Shown here one piece after another: positions 1 through 12,079 of a stretch of DNA of 43,674 nucleotides. Source of the stretch: Bacteroides sp. (GTDB taxonomy: Bacteria > Bacteroidota > Bacteroidia > Bacteroidales > Bacteroidaceae). The notes under the pieces are model-generated. The model did no database searches and was not told the origin of the DNA. It saw only the letters and a list, made by a program, of their open reading frames with translations. The position numbers and the translations under genes were made by a program. The DNA lies in the NCBI GenBank assembly GCA_021203405.1, contig JAJQBG010000261.1, forward strand, positions 1 through 43,674, written 5' to 3'. Position 1 is the first letter of the stretch; the number at the start of each line of letters is the position of its first letter.

Positions 1-49
1 TAAGGAGGCCCGGTGGCTCCCGTAGAAAAAACATTTTTAATTTTATACT

Positions 50-2349
50 ATGAAAAGAAATATACTACTATTCCTGTTCCTGCTTTCTCTTTTGCCTGCT
101 GTGGGAAAAGAGTGGAAAGCCTGGTGGATCGGTACGGATGTATGTCAAAGCGAACCGAATACCTGGTTGAGTTATCGTAAAACGGTGGAGATAGAGAAGG
201 TGCCGGATACTGCCCTTGCTGCTATTGCTGCAGACAGTAAATACTGGCTTTGGATCAACGATCACCTGGTTGTATTTGAAGGTGGGCTTAAACGGGGACC
301 TACCCCGGCGGATACTTATTACGATGAGGTGGATATCGCTCCTTACCTGGAAAAAGGAAAAAATATAATCGCTGTTCTGGTGTGGTATTTTGGTAAACAG
401 GGTTTTTCGCACAACAGTAGTGGAAAGGCTGCTCTTCTCTTTGATTGCCAGACTCCGGAGGTTGAAATTATCAGTGATCATAGCTGGCGTTGTATGATAC
501 ATCCTGCGTATGGTACAGCTCCTGACCCGAAACCTAATTATCGGCTTTCGGAATCCAGTCTTTTATTTGATGCCCGGAGAGATCCGGAAGGGTGGTACCG
601 GTCGGGATTTAATGAACACTCCATACCGGGCGCTTCTGCTTTACAGAAGGCCGGGGAGGCTCCCTGGAATCAATTGGTAAAGAGACCCACTCCACTGTGG
701 AAGGATTCAGGGCTGAAAGAATATGAGAAGGCATATCGTAACGGTGATACGCTGGTTTGTGAACTTCCTTATAACGCACAGGTAACACCTTACCTGAAAG
801 TGGAGTCTCCTGCCGGAAAAAAGGTAGTAATCGCTACGGATAACTATTTTTATTACAATGGGAATACGGAAAATATACGGTCGGAATATATCACCCGGGA
901 GGGAATACAGGAGTATGAGAGCTATGGCTGGATGAACGGGCATAAAGTCTATTATCTTTTACCCGGTGAGGTAAAGGTCCTTTCGCTTCTTTATCGGGAA
1001 ACGGGTTATGATACGGAGTTTTCCGGCTCTTTTACCTCTTCCGATCCGCTTTTCAATCAATTGCGGGAAAAATCGGCACGAACCTTATATGTAACCATGC
1101 GGGATACCTATATGGATTGTCCGGAACGGGAGCGGGCTCAATGGGCAGGCGATGCGGTTAATCAGGCCGGGGAGGCTTTTTATGCTCTTTCCCTCTCCAG
1201 CCACTTACTGACTCGTAAATAGATCCATGAACTGATTGGCTGGCAGAAACAAGATGGTGTGATCTATACTCCTGTTCCTGCCGGTAACTGGTATACCGAA
1301 TTACCAGGACAGACCCTGGCTGCCCTGGGGTATTACGGGATCTGGAAATATTATATGCACACCGGTGATAAAGAGACGCTGGTTGCCGTGTATCCGGCTG
1401 TAAAAAAGTACCTGGATCTTTGGACAACAGATGCACAGGGGTTGGTCCGCTTCCGGGAAGTCGGTTGGTTGTGGGGAGATTGGGGAGATAACCGGGATAT
1501 GCATCCCTTAATAAATGCCTGGTATTATCTGGCTTTGCAGGGGGCTTTTTACATGGCTACGGAGTTGGAGAATGAAGCAGATGCCCTGGAGTATGTAAAA
1601 AGGATGACCCGGCTCAAAGTAGGTTTCAATAGCTGTTTCTGGACAGGGAATGCTTACCGGGATCCTCATTACCGGGGAGAAACCGACGACCGGGTACAAG
1701 CTCTGGCAGTGGTCTCCGGCCTGGCTGATACAGATAAGTACAGGAAGCTGCAAACACTCTTCCGGACTCAGCTGCATGCCAGTACTTATATGGAAAAATA
1801 TGTTTTTGAGGCGATGATGAAGATGGGGCTGGAAGAGGAGGCGATGCAGCGGCACCGGCGTCGTATGGAAGGAATGGTAACTTATCCGGGATTCTCTACG
1901 TTGTTTGAGCATTGGAACATCGGTGTGGATGGATTTAAGGAGGTTCTGTGAACCACTCCTGGACAGGGGGAGGATTAACCGTACTCTCTCAGTATGTGTG
2001 TGGGGTCTCGCCGTTAAAACCCGGATATGAATTGGTTGCCGTATTACCACAACCGGGTGATCTGGAAAAAGCCTCCGCGGTAGTACCTTCTGTAAAAGGC
2101 AGGATAGAGACCTCTTTTGTCAATGAGAAAGATCTTTTCACGTTGCAGATAACTCTTCCTCCGGATACGAAGGGTGTGATCGGAGTGCCCGGAAAAAGAG
2201 TAAAAGAGATAACGGTGAACGGGCATACGGTATGGAAAAAAGGTAAGTTTGTGGAAAATCCTGTTTGCAGGCTTTCGGAAGAGAGAGGAGAAACTCATGT
2301 AAAATTTGAAGTATCATCTGGTAACTATCAGGTGATGGCATTGAAATAG
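50..2349 (+). pseudogene. GH78-type alpha-L-rhamnosidase, disrupted (in-frame TAG 1220-1222; 1-nt frameshift near 1937-1939)
   Basis: ORFs 50-1222 and 1259-1951 share a frame and are separated by a TAG; ORF 1948-2349 continues the protein in another frame. Motifs: signal peptide, DCPERERAQWAGDA, NHSWTGG. Restoring one A in 'TTTAAGGAGG' gives GFKGGSVNHSWTGGGL. Confidence 0.8.
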
Positions 2350-2366
2350 TAAACGATCCTGATACA

Positions 2367-5140
2367 ATGAAAAATTTATTCTTGATTGCATGTACATTGT
2401 TCTGCCTGGCTTTCCCGGCGAAAGCCCTCGAAGTGGTAGAGATACGGTGTGAAAACCAGTTACAACCTTTAGGCCTGGAAACCAGACAGCCTCGTTTTTC
2501 CTGGAAAATAAATTCGGCGGAACGGGGAGTGTATCAGACGGAGTACCGTTTACTGGTCTCTGATAACCTGAGCGATCTTAACCGGCACAGGGGAAATATG
2601 TGGGATAGCGGTTGGATCTCTTCTGCCACTTCTCTGCATCTGCTTTATGAGGGAAAACCGTTGGCATCTGCCGGTAAATATTACTGGAAGGTAAAAGTAA
2701 GGGATAACAAGCAGAAGGAGTCTTCGTGGTCGGCACCTGCTCTCTTTGGTATAGGCTTACCTGATCAGGAAGATTGGTTCCCTGCGAAATGGATCGCTAT
2801 GGAGCGGGTGGAGTCGCAGGACCGCATTGTTCTGGGATATCAGTTGGCAGGGAACCAGGTCACTCCTCTCGCCCAGGAACCTCTTATGCCACAATCCCGT
2901 AACTCTTTTGAAATTGCAAAGAAAGTAAAGTCTGCTACTGCTTTTATTTGCGGACTGGGACATTTTGAAATGAGTGTAAACGGAGAGAGTGTAGGAGATA
3001 ATTTCCTGGAACCGGCATGGAGTAACTATGATAAAGTCTCTTATTATGTAACCTATGATATTACTGATCTGCTCAGAAGAGGAGAGAATGTGGTGGGAAT
3101 AAGGTTGGGAAATGGATTTTTACATATTCCCCGGGACCCTACCCGCTACCGCAAACTACTGACTACTTTTTCCTATCCAAAGATGATCTGTAAAATAAGA
3201 ATTGCCTATACGGATGGTTCCTTCAGAGATATTGTAAGTAATGAGGACTGGAAAGTCACTTCCAGCTCTCTTACCTACAGCAGTATCTACGGCGGAGAAG
3301 ATTTTGATGCCGGAAGGGAACAGCCGGGGTGGGATCGTCCTGGTTTCTCCGATAGTGCCTGGCAAAAAGCGATTGAAATTGATCCGGCCGGTAAGCTTAC
3401 TTCCCAGCTGTCTCCGCCTATGAAAGTAATGGAACGACTCCCGGTAAAATCCATTGAGCAGACTCAGCCTGGAGTTTATATCTATGATTTCGGACAAAAT
3501 GCTTTTGCTATTGTCGCTTTAAAGGTAAAGGGCAGGCAGGGGAAAAAGTGGTGATGCGTCCCGGCGAATATCTCACTCCGGAAGGAAGGGTGAACCAGAA
3601 TAACAGTGGATATAATTACTGGTTCTCCTATACACCGGCAGGAGAGAGTACCGAAAGCTGGAAACCTGCTTTTTCCTATTACGGCTTTCGGTATATACAG
3701 GTGGAAGGAGCGGTTCCGGAGGGTGAACCCAATCCGGATGATCTTCCTGTGATTGAAGAGCTTACCTCTCTTCATGTACGCAATGCTTCGGAAAGGGTCG
3801 GAGAGGTCTCCTGTTCCAGCCCTCTCTTTAATGATATTTATTCGTTGATCGACTGGTCTGTCCGCAGTAATATGGCCAGTGTGCTTACGGATTGTCCGCA
3901 CCGTGAAAAACTGGGATGGCTGGAGGTGGCTCATTTAATGAGTCATTCTATAGCATACGGGTATGATATTAAACAGATGTATACCCAAACCCTGGTTAAT
4001 ATGAAAAATTCCCAGTATGAGAACGGACTTATTCCGAGCACAGCCCCGGAGTTTGCCCATTTTCCGGGAGATTTTCACGATTCACCGGAATGGGGTAGTG
4101 CAGCCATTATTCCCCCCTGGTTCTTATATCAGTGGTATGGAGATGCGTCGGTGATCGCTGACTATTATCCGATGATGGAAAAATATATAAATTATCTACA
4201 CTCCCGTACTGATAATCATATTCTCTATCATGGATTAGGCGACTGGTATGACCTGGGACCTGCCCATCCGGGATACAGCCAGTTAACAGCGCGGGGGCTC
4301 ACACCTACTGCTATTTACTATTATGATCTCCATATTATGGCATGCTGTGCTCTGTTATTGGGCAATGAAGAGGAGGCCCGGTATTATGAAGAACTGGCTG
4401 ATGAGGTAAAGAAAGCATTTAATGAAAAATTCTTTGACAGGGAGAAAGGATATTATGACCGGGGTAGCCAGACGGCCAATGCCATGCCCCTCTATCTGGG
4501 GATCGTAGAACCGGAATACCGGGAACAAGTGCTTGGACAGATCATACAGAATATCCGTGAACAGGATAACAGTATTACTTCAGGAGATATCGGGTTCAGC
4601 TATCTTTTGCGGGTACTGGAGAGGGAAAATGCCTCAGAAGTAATTTTTGATATGAATAACCAGACTCATAAACCAGGGTACGGTTACCAGTTGATGCAGG
4701 GAGCTACCTCGCTTACGGAATCCTGGACTGCTTTACAAACTGCCTCTCATAATCATTGTATGCTGGGGCATTTGCTGGAGTGGTTTTATAGTGGGCTGGG
4801 CGGGATAAAAACCGATCCCGATGCTCTGGCATACAAACGTTTTATGATCCGTCCCGATCCGGTGGGGGATATAACTTCTGCCAGAGTAACCTTTGAATCG
4901 CCCTACGGTAAAATATTTCATGCGTGGGAAAAGAGAGAGAACCGTTATAAGTCTCATATTACCATACCTGCTAATACTACGGCAGTAATCTGTCTTCCGG
5001 AAGCACCCCGGGAATGTATTACGGAGAATGGGGTCCCTGTCGATAACAACCCCTCTGTGACTTATCTGGGGACAGACGGAAAATATACCATGTATGAAGC
5101 CGGTTCGGGTACATACTGTTTTGAAGTGGAAAAACCCTAA
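2367..5140 (+). pseudogene. GH78 alpha-L-rhamnosidase, disrupted by a 1-nt frameshift near 3530-3532
   Basis: N-terminal part 2367-3554 (signal peptide, RCENQLQPLGLETRQPRFSWKI) and C-terminal part 3548-5140 (DCPHREKLGWLE, LGDWYDLGP). Adding one G to GGG at 3530-3532 gives KVKGQAGEKVVMRPGEYLTPEGRVNQ. Confidence 0.85.
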
Positions 5141-5161
5141 AAATCAATAAAACGAAAAAAC

Positions 5162-6676
5162 ATGAAGAAGTATTTTTTATTAGTAGTCTGCCAGTTTGCT
5201 CTGTTGAGCGGATGGGCCCAGTATGAGAATTATAAGCTTGACTGGCAAAAAATATCCGAAGAGAACCATTACAACCGGGAACCTGACTGGTTGAAGGATG
5301 CGAAATTTGGCATCTATCTGCACTGGGGAGTCTATTCTGTTCCTGCTTATTCGTATGAGTGGTATTCGCGCCACATGTTCATGGATACCCGGAAAGAGTA
5401 TCATCACCATGTAAAAACCTACGGTGATCCCCGGGAATTTGGGTACGACTCTTTTATCCCGATGTTTACTGCTGAACATTTCAATGCAGGGGAGTGGGCC
5501 GATCTTTTCTACCGGGCAGGAGCCAGATTTGCCGGACAAGTTGCAGAACATCACGATGGATTTGCTATGTGGGATAGTAAAATTACTCCCTGGAATGCAG
5601 CCCTAATGGGGCCAAAAAGAGATGTTCTGGGCGAGTTAAGCACCGAAATAAAAAGCCATGGTATGAAGTTCCTGTCTACTTTTCACCACGCACGATGGTT
5701 TCAGCGTTATAAAAACGAAAAAAATATTCCTGAGAAACTTGATTTCTGGGACCTGTATGACAGTCACTTTCCCTATGTGGAAGGAATGCCTACTACTTCC
5801 GACAATCCGATACTCCGGTTACTCTATGGAAATGTTACCGAAGAGGAGTTTTATGATCCTATCTGGTTTGGAAAGCTAAAAGAGGTAATTGATAATTATA
5901 GTCCTGATATTATCTATTTTGATTCCTGGTTAGATCAGATCCCCGAAGAGTATCTCTACAAATTTACTAAGTATTATATAGAAGAGTCCCGTAAACAAGG
6001 GAAAGAGGTGGCTATTTACCGTAAACAAGGCGATCTTCCTTTGAATGTAAGTATGGAGAACCTGGAAAAATCACGGAAACAGAAGATGGAGCCCCGCCTG
6101 TGGACTACCGAAGAGACGATCAGTACAGATAGCTGGTGCTACACTGAAGATATGGAACTTCGGAAAGCGAAAGATCTGATCGATATCCTGATTGATGTAG
6201 TGAGTAAAAACGGAGTCTTTATGTTGAATGTCTCTCCCCGGGCCGATGGAGTGATACCGGTAGAGCAACAGGAGATCCTCCTTTCTATCGGCGACTGGTT
6301 GAAAGTAAATGGAGAAGCTATTTACGGTACACGTCCCTGGTATGTATACGGAGAGGGTCCTACTTCACAACCCGAAGGAGACTTTGAGCACCATAAAGCT
6401 TTCTTGAAAATAAGATATAATTACCAGGATATCCGCTATACCACCAAAGGGAAAGATATTTATGCCATTACCATGGGAGTTCCTCAGGAGAACGAAGTCG
6501 TTGTGTTCCGGGGATTTGCCAAAGATAAAATTCCCCGGAATGTAGCCGTTAAAAATGTGACGGTATTAGGTAGCAATCAACAGGTAAGCTGGGATTACGG
6601 TGACGAAGGACTCCGTGTTACTACGCCCATACTTGCGGGGGACCAGGCTGTTGTATTTAAAATAGAATGTGAATAG
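5162..6676 (+). CDS. GH29 alpha-L-fucosidase, secreted
   Basis: Intact 504-aa ORF with signal peptide; WLKDAKFGIYLHWGVYSVPAYSYEWYSRHM, HHDGFAMWDSKITPWNA and IIYFDSWLDQ are typical of GH29. Confidence 0.92.
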   Translation: MKKYFLLVVCQFALLSGWAQYENYKLDWQKISEENHYNREPDWLKDAKFGIYLHWGVYSVPAYSYEWYSRHMFMDTRKEYHHHVKTYGDPREFGYDSFIPMFTAEHFNAGEWADLFYRAGARFAGQVAEHHDGFAMWDSKITPWNAALMGPKRDVLGELSTEIKSHGMKFLSTFHHARWFQRYKNEKNIPEKLDFWDLYDSHFPYVEGMPTTSDNPILRLLYGNVTEEEFYDPIWFGKLKEVIDNYSPDIIYFDSWLDQIPEEYLYKFTKYYIEESRKQGKEVAIYRKQGDLPLNVSMENLEKSRKQKMEPRLWTTEETISTDSWCYTEDMELRKAKDLIDILIDVVSKNGVFMLNVSPRADGVIPVEQQEILLSIGDWLKVNGEAIYGTRPWYVYGEGPTSQPEGDFEHHKAFLKIRYNYQDIRYTTKGKDIYAITMGVPQENEVVVFRGFAKDKIPRNVAVKNVTVLGSNQQVSWDYGDEGLRVTTPILAGDQAVVFKIECE

Positions 6677-6930
6677 AACGACAGAACAATATCTTATGAC
6701 TGACCTTTAGAAAGAGACAAAAAAAGAGATCGTTTTTTACTGGAGAATTTAAAAACTGTGTGAATCTTTTTCATGGCAGCAGGATGGAGGTATGTACTTG
6801 TTTGATAAGGGATGGCCATCCGGTAATCCTCCATACCGGAGCCTCCTTTCAGGAATAAAGGGTCACTTTAATAAGAAGAGAGTTTTATATACAACCTTGA
6901 TTTAGTAATTAATTTTAAAATTTGAAAAAC

Positions 6931-9900
6931 ATGAAAAACCTTTTGGCGATTTTTATGCTTTCCGGCTTTTTGCCTTATTATGCCTCTGCATATCAACCCA
7001 GGGCCGGAATAGCAGGATCTTCGGAAAACAGGGAAATTTTGCAACATGCAAAAGAGATCACCGGAGTTGTGCTGGATGAGTACGATGAGCCTATTGCCGG
7101 AGCTACCATTATCGTTCAGACCTCTACCCGGGGATGTATTACGGATGTGGACGGGGAGTTTAACCTCAGTGTATCTCCCGGAGATGTGTTGCTGGTCAAT
7201 TTCCTGGGTTATCAGACTGCGGAAATCAAAGTGACTGCTACCAACTCTTATACGGTACGGATGGTGCCCCAGGTAGACGAACTGGACGAGTTAACAGTGG
7301 TGGCTTTTGCCAAACAGAAAAAAGAGAGCGTGATCAGTTCGGTAACTACGGTCAAGCCCACTGAACTCCGGGCACCGACCAGTAACCTTACTACCGCCCT
7401 GGCAGGGAGAATGTCGGGAGTCATTGCTTATCAAACCAGTGGAGAGCCGGGAAATGATAATGCAAACTTCTTTATCCGTGGAGTGACAACTTTTGGCTAT
7501 AAAAAAGATCCCCTTATCCTGATTGATAATGTAGAGTTGACCTCCGACGATCTGGCACGACTGAATGTGGATGATATAGCCAGCTTCTCCATTATGAAGG
7601 ATGCTACCGCAACTGCTTTGTACGGGGCCCGCGGAGCTAATGGAGTGATCCTGGTCACTACCAAAGAGGGAAAAGAGGGTAAGGCAAAGGTCTCCTTCCG
7701 GGTAGAGAACTCCTTCTCCACTCCTACAAAAATGATTGAACTGGCCGATCCCATTACCGCTATGCGTCTGGAAAATGAGGCGGTAAGGACCCGTAATCCG
7801 CTGGGAGTCATTCCTCATTCCGATTATAAAATCAAGAATACCATAGAAGGTACAAATCCGTATCTCTTTCCTGCTGTAGATTGGTACGACGAACTGTTTA
7901 ATAAAGTGGCTATTAATCAGCGCGCTAATTTAAGTGTAAGTGGAGGAGGAAACGTTGCCCGTTATTACATAGCGGCTTCCTATAATAAAGATAACGGAGT
8001 GATGAAGGTAGATAAGCGGAATAATTTCAACAATAATATTGATCTGCAAAAATTTTCGGTACGTTCCAATATAAACATAAACTTAACCAAAAGTACGGAA
8101 GCTATTATCCGGTTTCAGGGTAATTTTGACGATTATACCGGGCCGCTGGATGGGGGGAATGAGTTATTTACCAAGGTAATGCGTACCAGTTCGGTGATGT
8201 TCCCCAAGTATTATCCCTCCCCGGGAAATTCTACTTCTCATATCCGGTTCGGGAACTATACGGGAGGAAGGTACATCAACCCCTATGCGGATATGGTAAA
8301 AGGATACAGAACCTATAATCGTACTTTAGTACTGGCTCAGGGAGAGCTTAAACAAAAGCTCGATTTTATTACAAAAGGATTAAATGCCCGTGGATTGATC
8401 AGTACCACCCGGTATGTCTATTCGGATGCCCATCGTAACTATAATCCTTTCTATTATATGGCTACCGGTTATGACCCGGATACCGATACCTATAGTTTAT
8501 GGCCTTTGAACGAAGGCCAGGGAACAGAATATCTCAACTACCGGACAGAGGCAAAAGATGTGATCACTACGAATTATGTCGAGTTATCTGCCAGCTATAA
8601 CCGGGAATTTAATAATCACGGTGTCAGTGGTATGTTGGTTTATACGCTGCGGAATGAGAATCGTCTCACCTCCAAAGAAGATGACCTGCAGAAATCTTTG
8701 CCTTATAGAAACCAGGGATTATCCGGGCGTTTTACCTATGCGTATGCCAATCGATATTTTACGGAATTCAATTTTGGCTATAATGGTTCGGAGCGTTTCT
8801 CCAAAAATGAACGTTACGGTTTTTTCCCCTCCATTGGAGTAGGATACATTATCTCCAATGAAGCGTTCTGGGAACCGCTGGAAGATAAGATCAGCAAACT
8901 AAAGTTCAAAGCAACTTACGGGCTGGTGGGGAATGACGCCATCGGAAAGGCGGAAGACCGGTTCTTCTATATGTCTAATGTCAATATGAATGAAGACAGG
9001 GACAGAACATCCTCTTTTGGAAAAGATTTTGGTCAAAATTACAACGGTATTACAATAACCCGGTATGCCAATGAGCTGATCACCTGGGAAAAATCAAAAA
9101 AACTCAATATAGGGGTTGAACTGAATCTGTTTAATAGCCTGGAGATACAGGCAGACTATTTTTACGAAAAGAGAACAGATATTCTGATGGAACGTAGCCA
9201 TATTCCCTCTACAATGGGGTTACAGGCGCAGGTGGCAGCTAATTTAGGAGAAGCTTCCGGAAGAGGGGTCGACTTCTCTGTGGATTACTCCCACTCTTTC
9301 AGTAAGGACCTCTGGTTGCAGGGACGTGTTAGCTACACCTATGCGGTCAGTAAATACCTGAAGGTTGAAGAACCCGATTATGGGGCAGAAGGTACTCCGT
9401 GGAGATATCTCAAAGGGTTGAGTTTGGCTCAGAAAAGGGGATACATTGCCGAAAGACTATTTATTGATGAGGCAGATGTTGCTAACTCTCCTGTTCAGAA
9501 TTTCGGAGGAGGCCAGGTGATGGCCGGTGATATTAAGTACAAGGATATTGACGGAGATGGTGTCATTACAGAGGCAGATATGGTTCCTATCGGTTATCCA
9601 GAGAATACCCTGGAAATATCCTATGGCTTCGGTCTTTCCGGAGGCTATAAGAACTTTGACGTATCTCTCTTCTTCCAGGGCAATGCCCGCTCTTCCTTCT
9701 GGCTCAACCTGGATCATATCACTCCTTTTGTCGATACAGATGGGAAGGGAGAGATTGACTCCTCCAATGCCTTGTTAAAGAGGATTGCAGATAGTCACTG
9801 GTCGGAAGCCAACCGGGATATATATGCGTTCTGGCCCCGTCTGGCAAATTATAAGTCCGCCAATAACAGTCAGGTAAGTACCTGGTGGATGCAGAACGGA

Positions 9901-10113
9901 GGATTCCTGCGTTTAAAGTCTGTTGAGATGGGCTACTCCCTGCCCCAAAAGATCGCCAAAAAATGTAAGGTCGACCTAATCCGGATCTATGCGAACGGTA
10001 CCAATCTCCTTACATTCAGTAAATTCAAATTATGGGATCCCGAAATGGGAGATAATGGTTTGAGATATCCTATTCAGCGGGTATACAATATCGGTTTAAA
10101 TGTTAACTTTTAA
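6931..10113 (+). CDS. SusC-like TonB-dependent outer membrane transporter
   Basis: Intact; CarboxypepD-reg-like N-terminus (GVVLDEYDEPIAGATIIVQ), plug domain (DPLILIDNVEL, GARGANGVILVTTKEGK), C-terminal beta-barrel. The ORF track starts at TTG 6922; ATG 6931 is more likely. Confidence 0.95.
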   Translation: MKNLLAIFMLSGFLPYYASAYQPRAGIAGSSENREILQHAKEITGVVLDEYDEPIAGATIIVQTSTRGCITDVDGEFNLSVSPGDVLLVNFLGYQTAEIKVTATNSYTVRMVPQVDELDELTVVAFAKQKKESVISSVTTVKPTELRAPTSNLTTALAGRMSGVIAYQTSGEPGNDNANFFIRGVTTFGYKKDPLILIDNVELTSDDLARLNVDDIASFSIMKDATATALYGARGANGVILVTTKEGKEGKAKVSFRVENSFSTPTKMIELADPITAMRLENEAVRTRNPLGVIPHSDYKIKNTIEGTNPYLFPAVDWYDELFNKVAINQRANLSVSGGGNVARYYIAASYNKDNGVMKVDKRNNFNNNIDLQKFSVRSNININLTKSTEAIIRFQGNFDDYTGPLDGGNELFTKVMRTSSVMFPKYYPSPGNSTSHIRFGNYTGGRYINPYADMVKGYRTYNRTLVLAQGELKQKLDFITKGLNARGLISTTRYVYSDAHRNYNPFYYMATGYDPDTDTYSLWPLNEGQGTEYLNYRTEAKDVITTNYVELSASYNREFNNHGVSGMLVYTLRNENRLTSKEDDLQKSLPYRNQGLSGRFTYAYANRYFTEFNFGYNGSERFSKNERYGFFPSIGVGYIISNEAFWEPLEDKISKLKFKATYGLVGNDAIGKAEDRFFYMSNVNMNEDRDRTSSFGKDFGQNYNGITITRYANELITWEKSKKLNIGVELNLFNSLEIQADYFYEKRTDILMERSHIPSTMGLQAQVAANLGEASGRGVDFSVDYSHSFSKDLWLQGRVSYTYAVSKYLKVEEPDYGAEGTPWRYLKGLSLAQKRGYIAERLFIDEADVANSPVQNFGGGQVMAGDIKYKDIDGDGVITEADMVPIGYPENTLEISYGFGLSGGYKNFDVSLFFQGNARSSFWLNLDHITPFVDTDGKGEIDSSNALLKRIADSHWSEANRDIYAFWPRLANYKSANNSQVSTWWMQNGGFLRLKSVEMGYSLPQKIAKKCKVDLIRIYANGTNLLTFSKFKLWDPEMGDNGLRYPIQRVYNIGLNVNF

Positions 10114-10123
10114 ATGAGAAGCA

Positions 10124-12067
10124 ATGAAAAGTAAAAAGATCATAATCTACTGCCTGAGTATCCTTTTTTCGGGCCATCTGTTTTACTCCTGCGATTACCT
10201 GGATGTGGTTCCGGATAATGTAGCCACCCTGGATATGGTTTTTAATAACCGTGTTACAGCCGAACAATACCTGGCTACCTGTTACAGCTATGTACCCCTC
10301 TATGGAGCACAGGCCCACAACCCCGGTATAGGAGCAGGGGGAGAGTTCTGGTTCTATACTTTTGCCGACAGCTGGTTCGGGAACGACCAGTCTTTTGGTA
10401 TTGCCAACGGTATGCAGAATGCCAACAAACCCCTGAATAATTATTGGGACGGAGAAGGGGCCTATCCACTCTTCCGGGCCATCCGCGATTGCAATATATT
10501 TATTGAAAATGTATCAGACCGTTCCCGGGTGACCGACCTGGAAGAGATCGAAAGAAGGCGTTGGATCGCAGAAGGAAAGATGCTGAAAGCCTTTTTCCAT
10601 TTCTATCTCTTTCAGCTTTATGGCCCTATTCCGGTCATTGATGAGAATCTTCCCATCTCTACCAACGAACAGGAGGTACGTGTTACCCGCCAAAAGGTAG
10701 ATGAAGTGGTCGATTATATCGTTGAATTACTGGAGGAAGCCACTCCTGACCTGCCTGTCAGGATTCAAAAAGAGGCCACAGAACTGGGTCGTTTTACCCA
10801 ACCGGCTGCGCTGGGGCTCAAGGCTAAAGTGCTTCTGCTGGCTGCCAGTCCCTTGTTCAATGGAAATACGGATTATGCCGCCTTCAGGGATCACGACGGT
10901 CAACCCTTCTTTAACCAGACATACGATCCCGGAAAATGGAAAAAAGCTGCGGATGCCGCTCAGGAAGCTATAGCGGTTTCACTTTCGGCAGGGCACACCC
11001 TGTACGATTTCCGGGCTTATAACCCCGTGATCCTCAATGATAGCCTGGGAGTATCTATGAATATCCGGGGAGTGGTATCCGACCGCTTTAACAGAGAGCT
11101 GATCATGGGGGTAGGAAAAGGCCATACTACTGACCTCCAACAATTAGCCCAGGCAAGGCTGGAAAACTTTCATCTCACTCAACAGCAAAATGTAAAGAGT
11201 CTGCTGGCCGTTACGTTCGATGTAGTAGAAAACTTTTATACAGCCAACGGAGTACCGATGGAGGAAGATAAAGAGTGGGTGGAATCCGGTATGTATGAGA
11301 ATCGGTATTCCACTAAAGTGGCCGAGCATAAGCATCGTTACTTTATCAAGGAGAATTACGAAACAGCCCTTATGCATTACAACCGCGAACCCCGCTTTTA
11401 CGGTTCTATTGCTTTTGACGGTTCCAGCTGGTACGGAAGCGGAAGGATCGATATGGAAAATATGCTCTATCTGGAGGCCAAGAAAGATCAGTTAGGGGGT
11501 AAAAGATTGCAGGGGCTCTATTCTATAACCGGTTACTGGCCTAAGAAACTGGTTTGCTACGAAAACGTAATTGACAATACCTCTATCATGATCAAAGAGT
11601 ATCCTTTCCCTATTATCCGGTTAGCCGATCTCTATCTGATGTACGCCGAGGCGGTGAACGAATCTTTAAACGATGGAGAAGCAGTGCCGCCGGCTGTGTA
11701 TGAGTCTCTGGATCTTATCCGGAAACGTTCCGGGCTGGAAGGCATTAAAGAGTCCTGGCAAAAATATTCCATATATCCCACCAAACCCGATACCAAAGAG
11801 GGAATGCGTGAGATCATACGCCGGGAGCGAAGCATCGAGCTGGCACTCGAAACCCATCGCTTCTTTGATATCCGCCGGTGGAAACTGGGCTTGTCGGCCT
11901 TTAATACCACCCTTACCGGATGGAGTATCGATGAAAGTGAAACGCAGGACTATTATCAGCTTTATCCCATTGGCTATATGAGGTTCACCCAGAAAGATTA
12001 TTTATGGCCTATCAAAAAGCAGAACCTGATTGTAAACCCACAATTAATTCAAAATCCAGGTTGGTAA
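10124..12067 (+). CDS. SusD-like nutrient-binding outer membrane lipoprotein
   Basis: Intact 647 aa; lipobox-like SCDYLDVVPDN, directly after susC, C-terminal FDIRRWK and LWPIKKQNL motifs. Confidence 0.94.
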   Translation: MKSKKIIIYCLSILFSGHLFYSCDYLDVVPDNVATLDMVFNNRVTAEQYLATCYSYVPLYGAQAHNPGIGAGGEFWFYTFADSWFGNDQSFGIANGMQNANKPLNNYWDGEGAYPLFRAIRDCNIFIENVSDRSRVTDLEEIERRRWIAEGKMLKAFFHFYLFQLYGPIPVIDENLPISTNEQEVRVTRQKVDEVVDYIVELLEEATPDLPVRIQKEATELGRFTQPAALGLKAKVLLLAASPLFNGNTDYAAFRDHDGQPFFNQTYDPGKWKKAADAAQEAIAVSLSAGHTLYDFRAYNPVILNDSLGVSMNIRGVVSDRFNRELIMGVGKGHTTDLQQLAQARLENFHLTQQQNVKSLLAVTFDVVENFYTANGVPMEEDKEWVESGMYENRYSTKVAEHKHRYFIKENYETALMHYNREPRFYGSIAFDGSSWYGSGRIDMENMLYLEAKKDQLGGKRLQGLYSITGYWPKKLVCYENVIDNTSIMIKEYPFPIIRLADLYLMYAEAVNESLNDGEAVPPAVYESLDLIRKRSGLEGIKESWQKYSIYPTKPDTKEGMREIIRRERSIELALETHRFFDIRRWKLGLSAFNTTLTGWSIDESETQDYYQLYPIGYMRFTQKDYLWPIKKQNLIVNPQLIQNPGW

Positions 12068-12079
12068 AAAATAGTAATT

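Noticed and set aside
68-502. Numerous antisense ORFs in the track (e.g. 68-502 -, 12044-12979 -, 16771-17472 -)
   Set aside because: They lie opposite well-supported genes, have low-complexity or no recognisable protein features, and no plausible start context.
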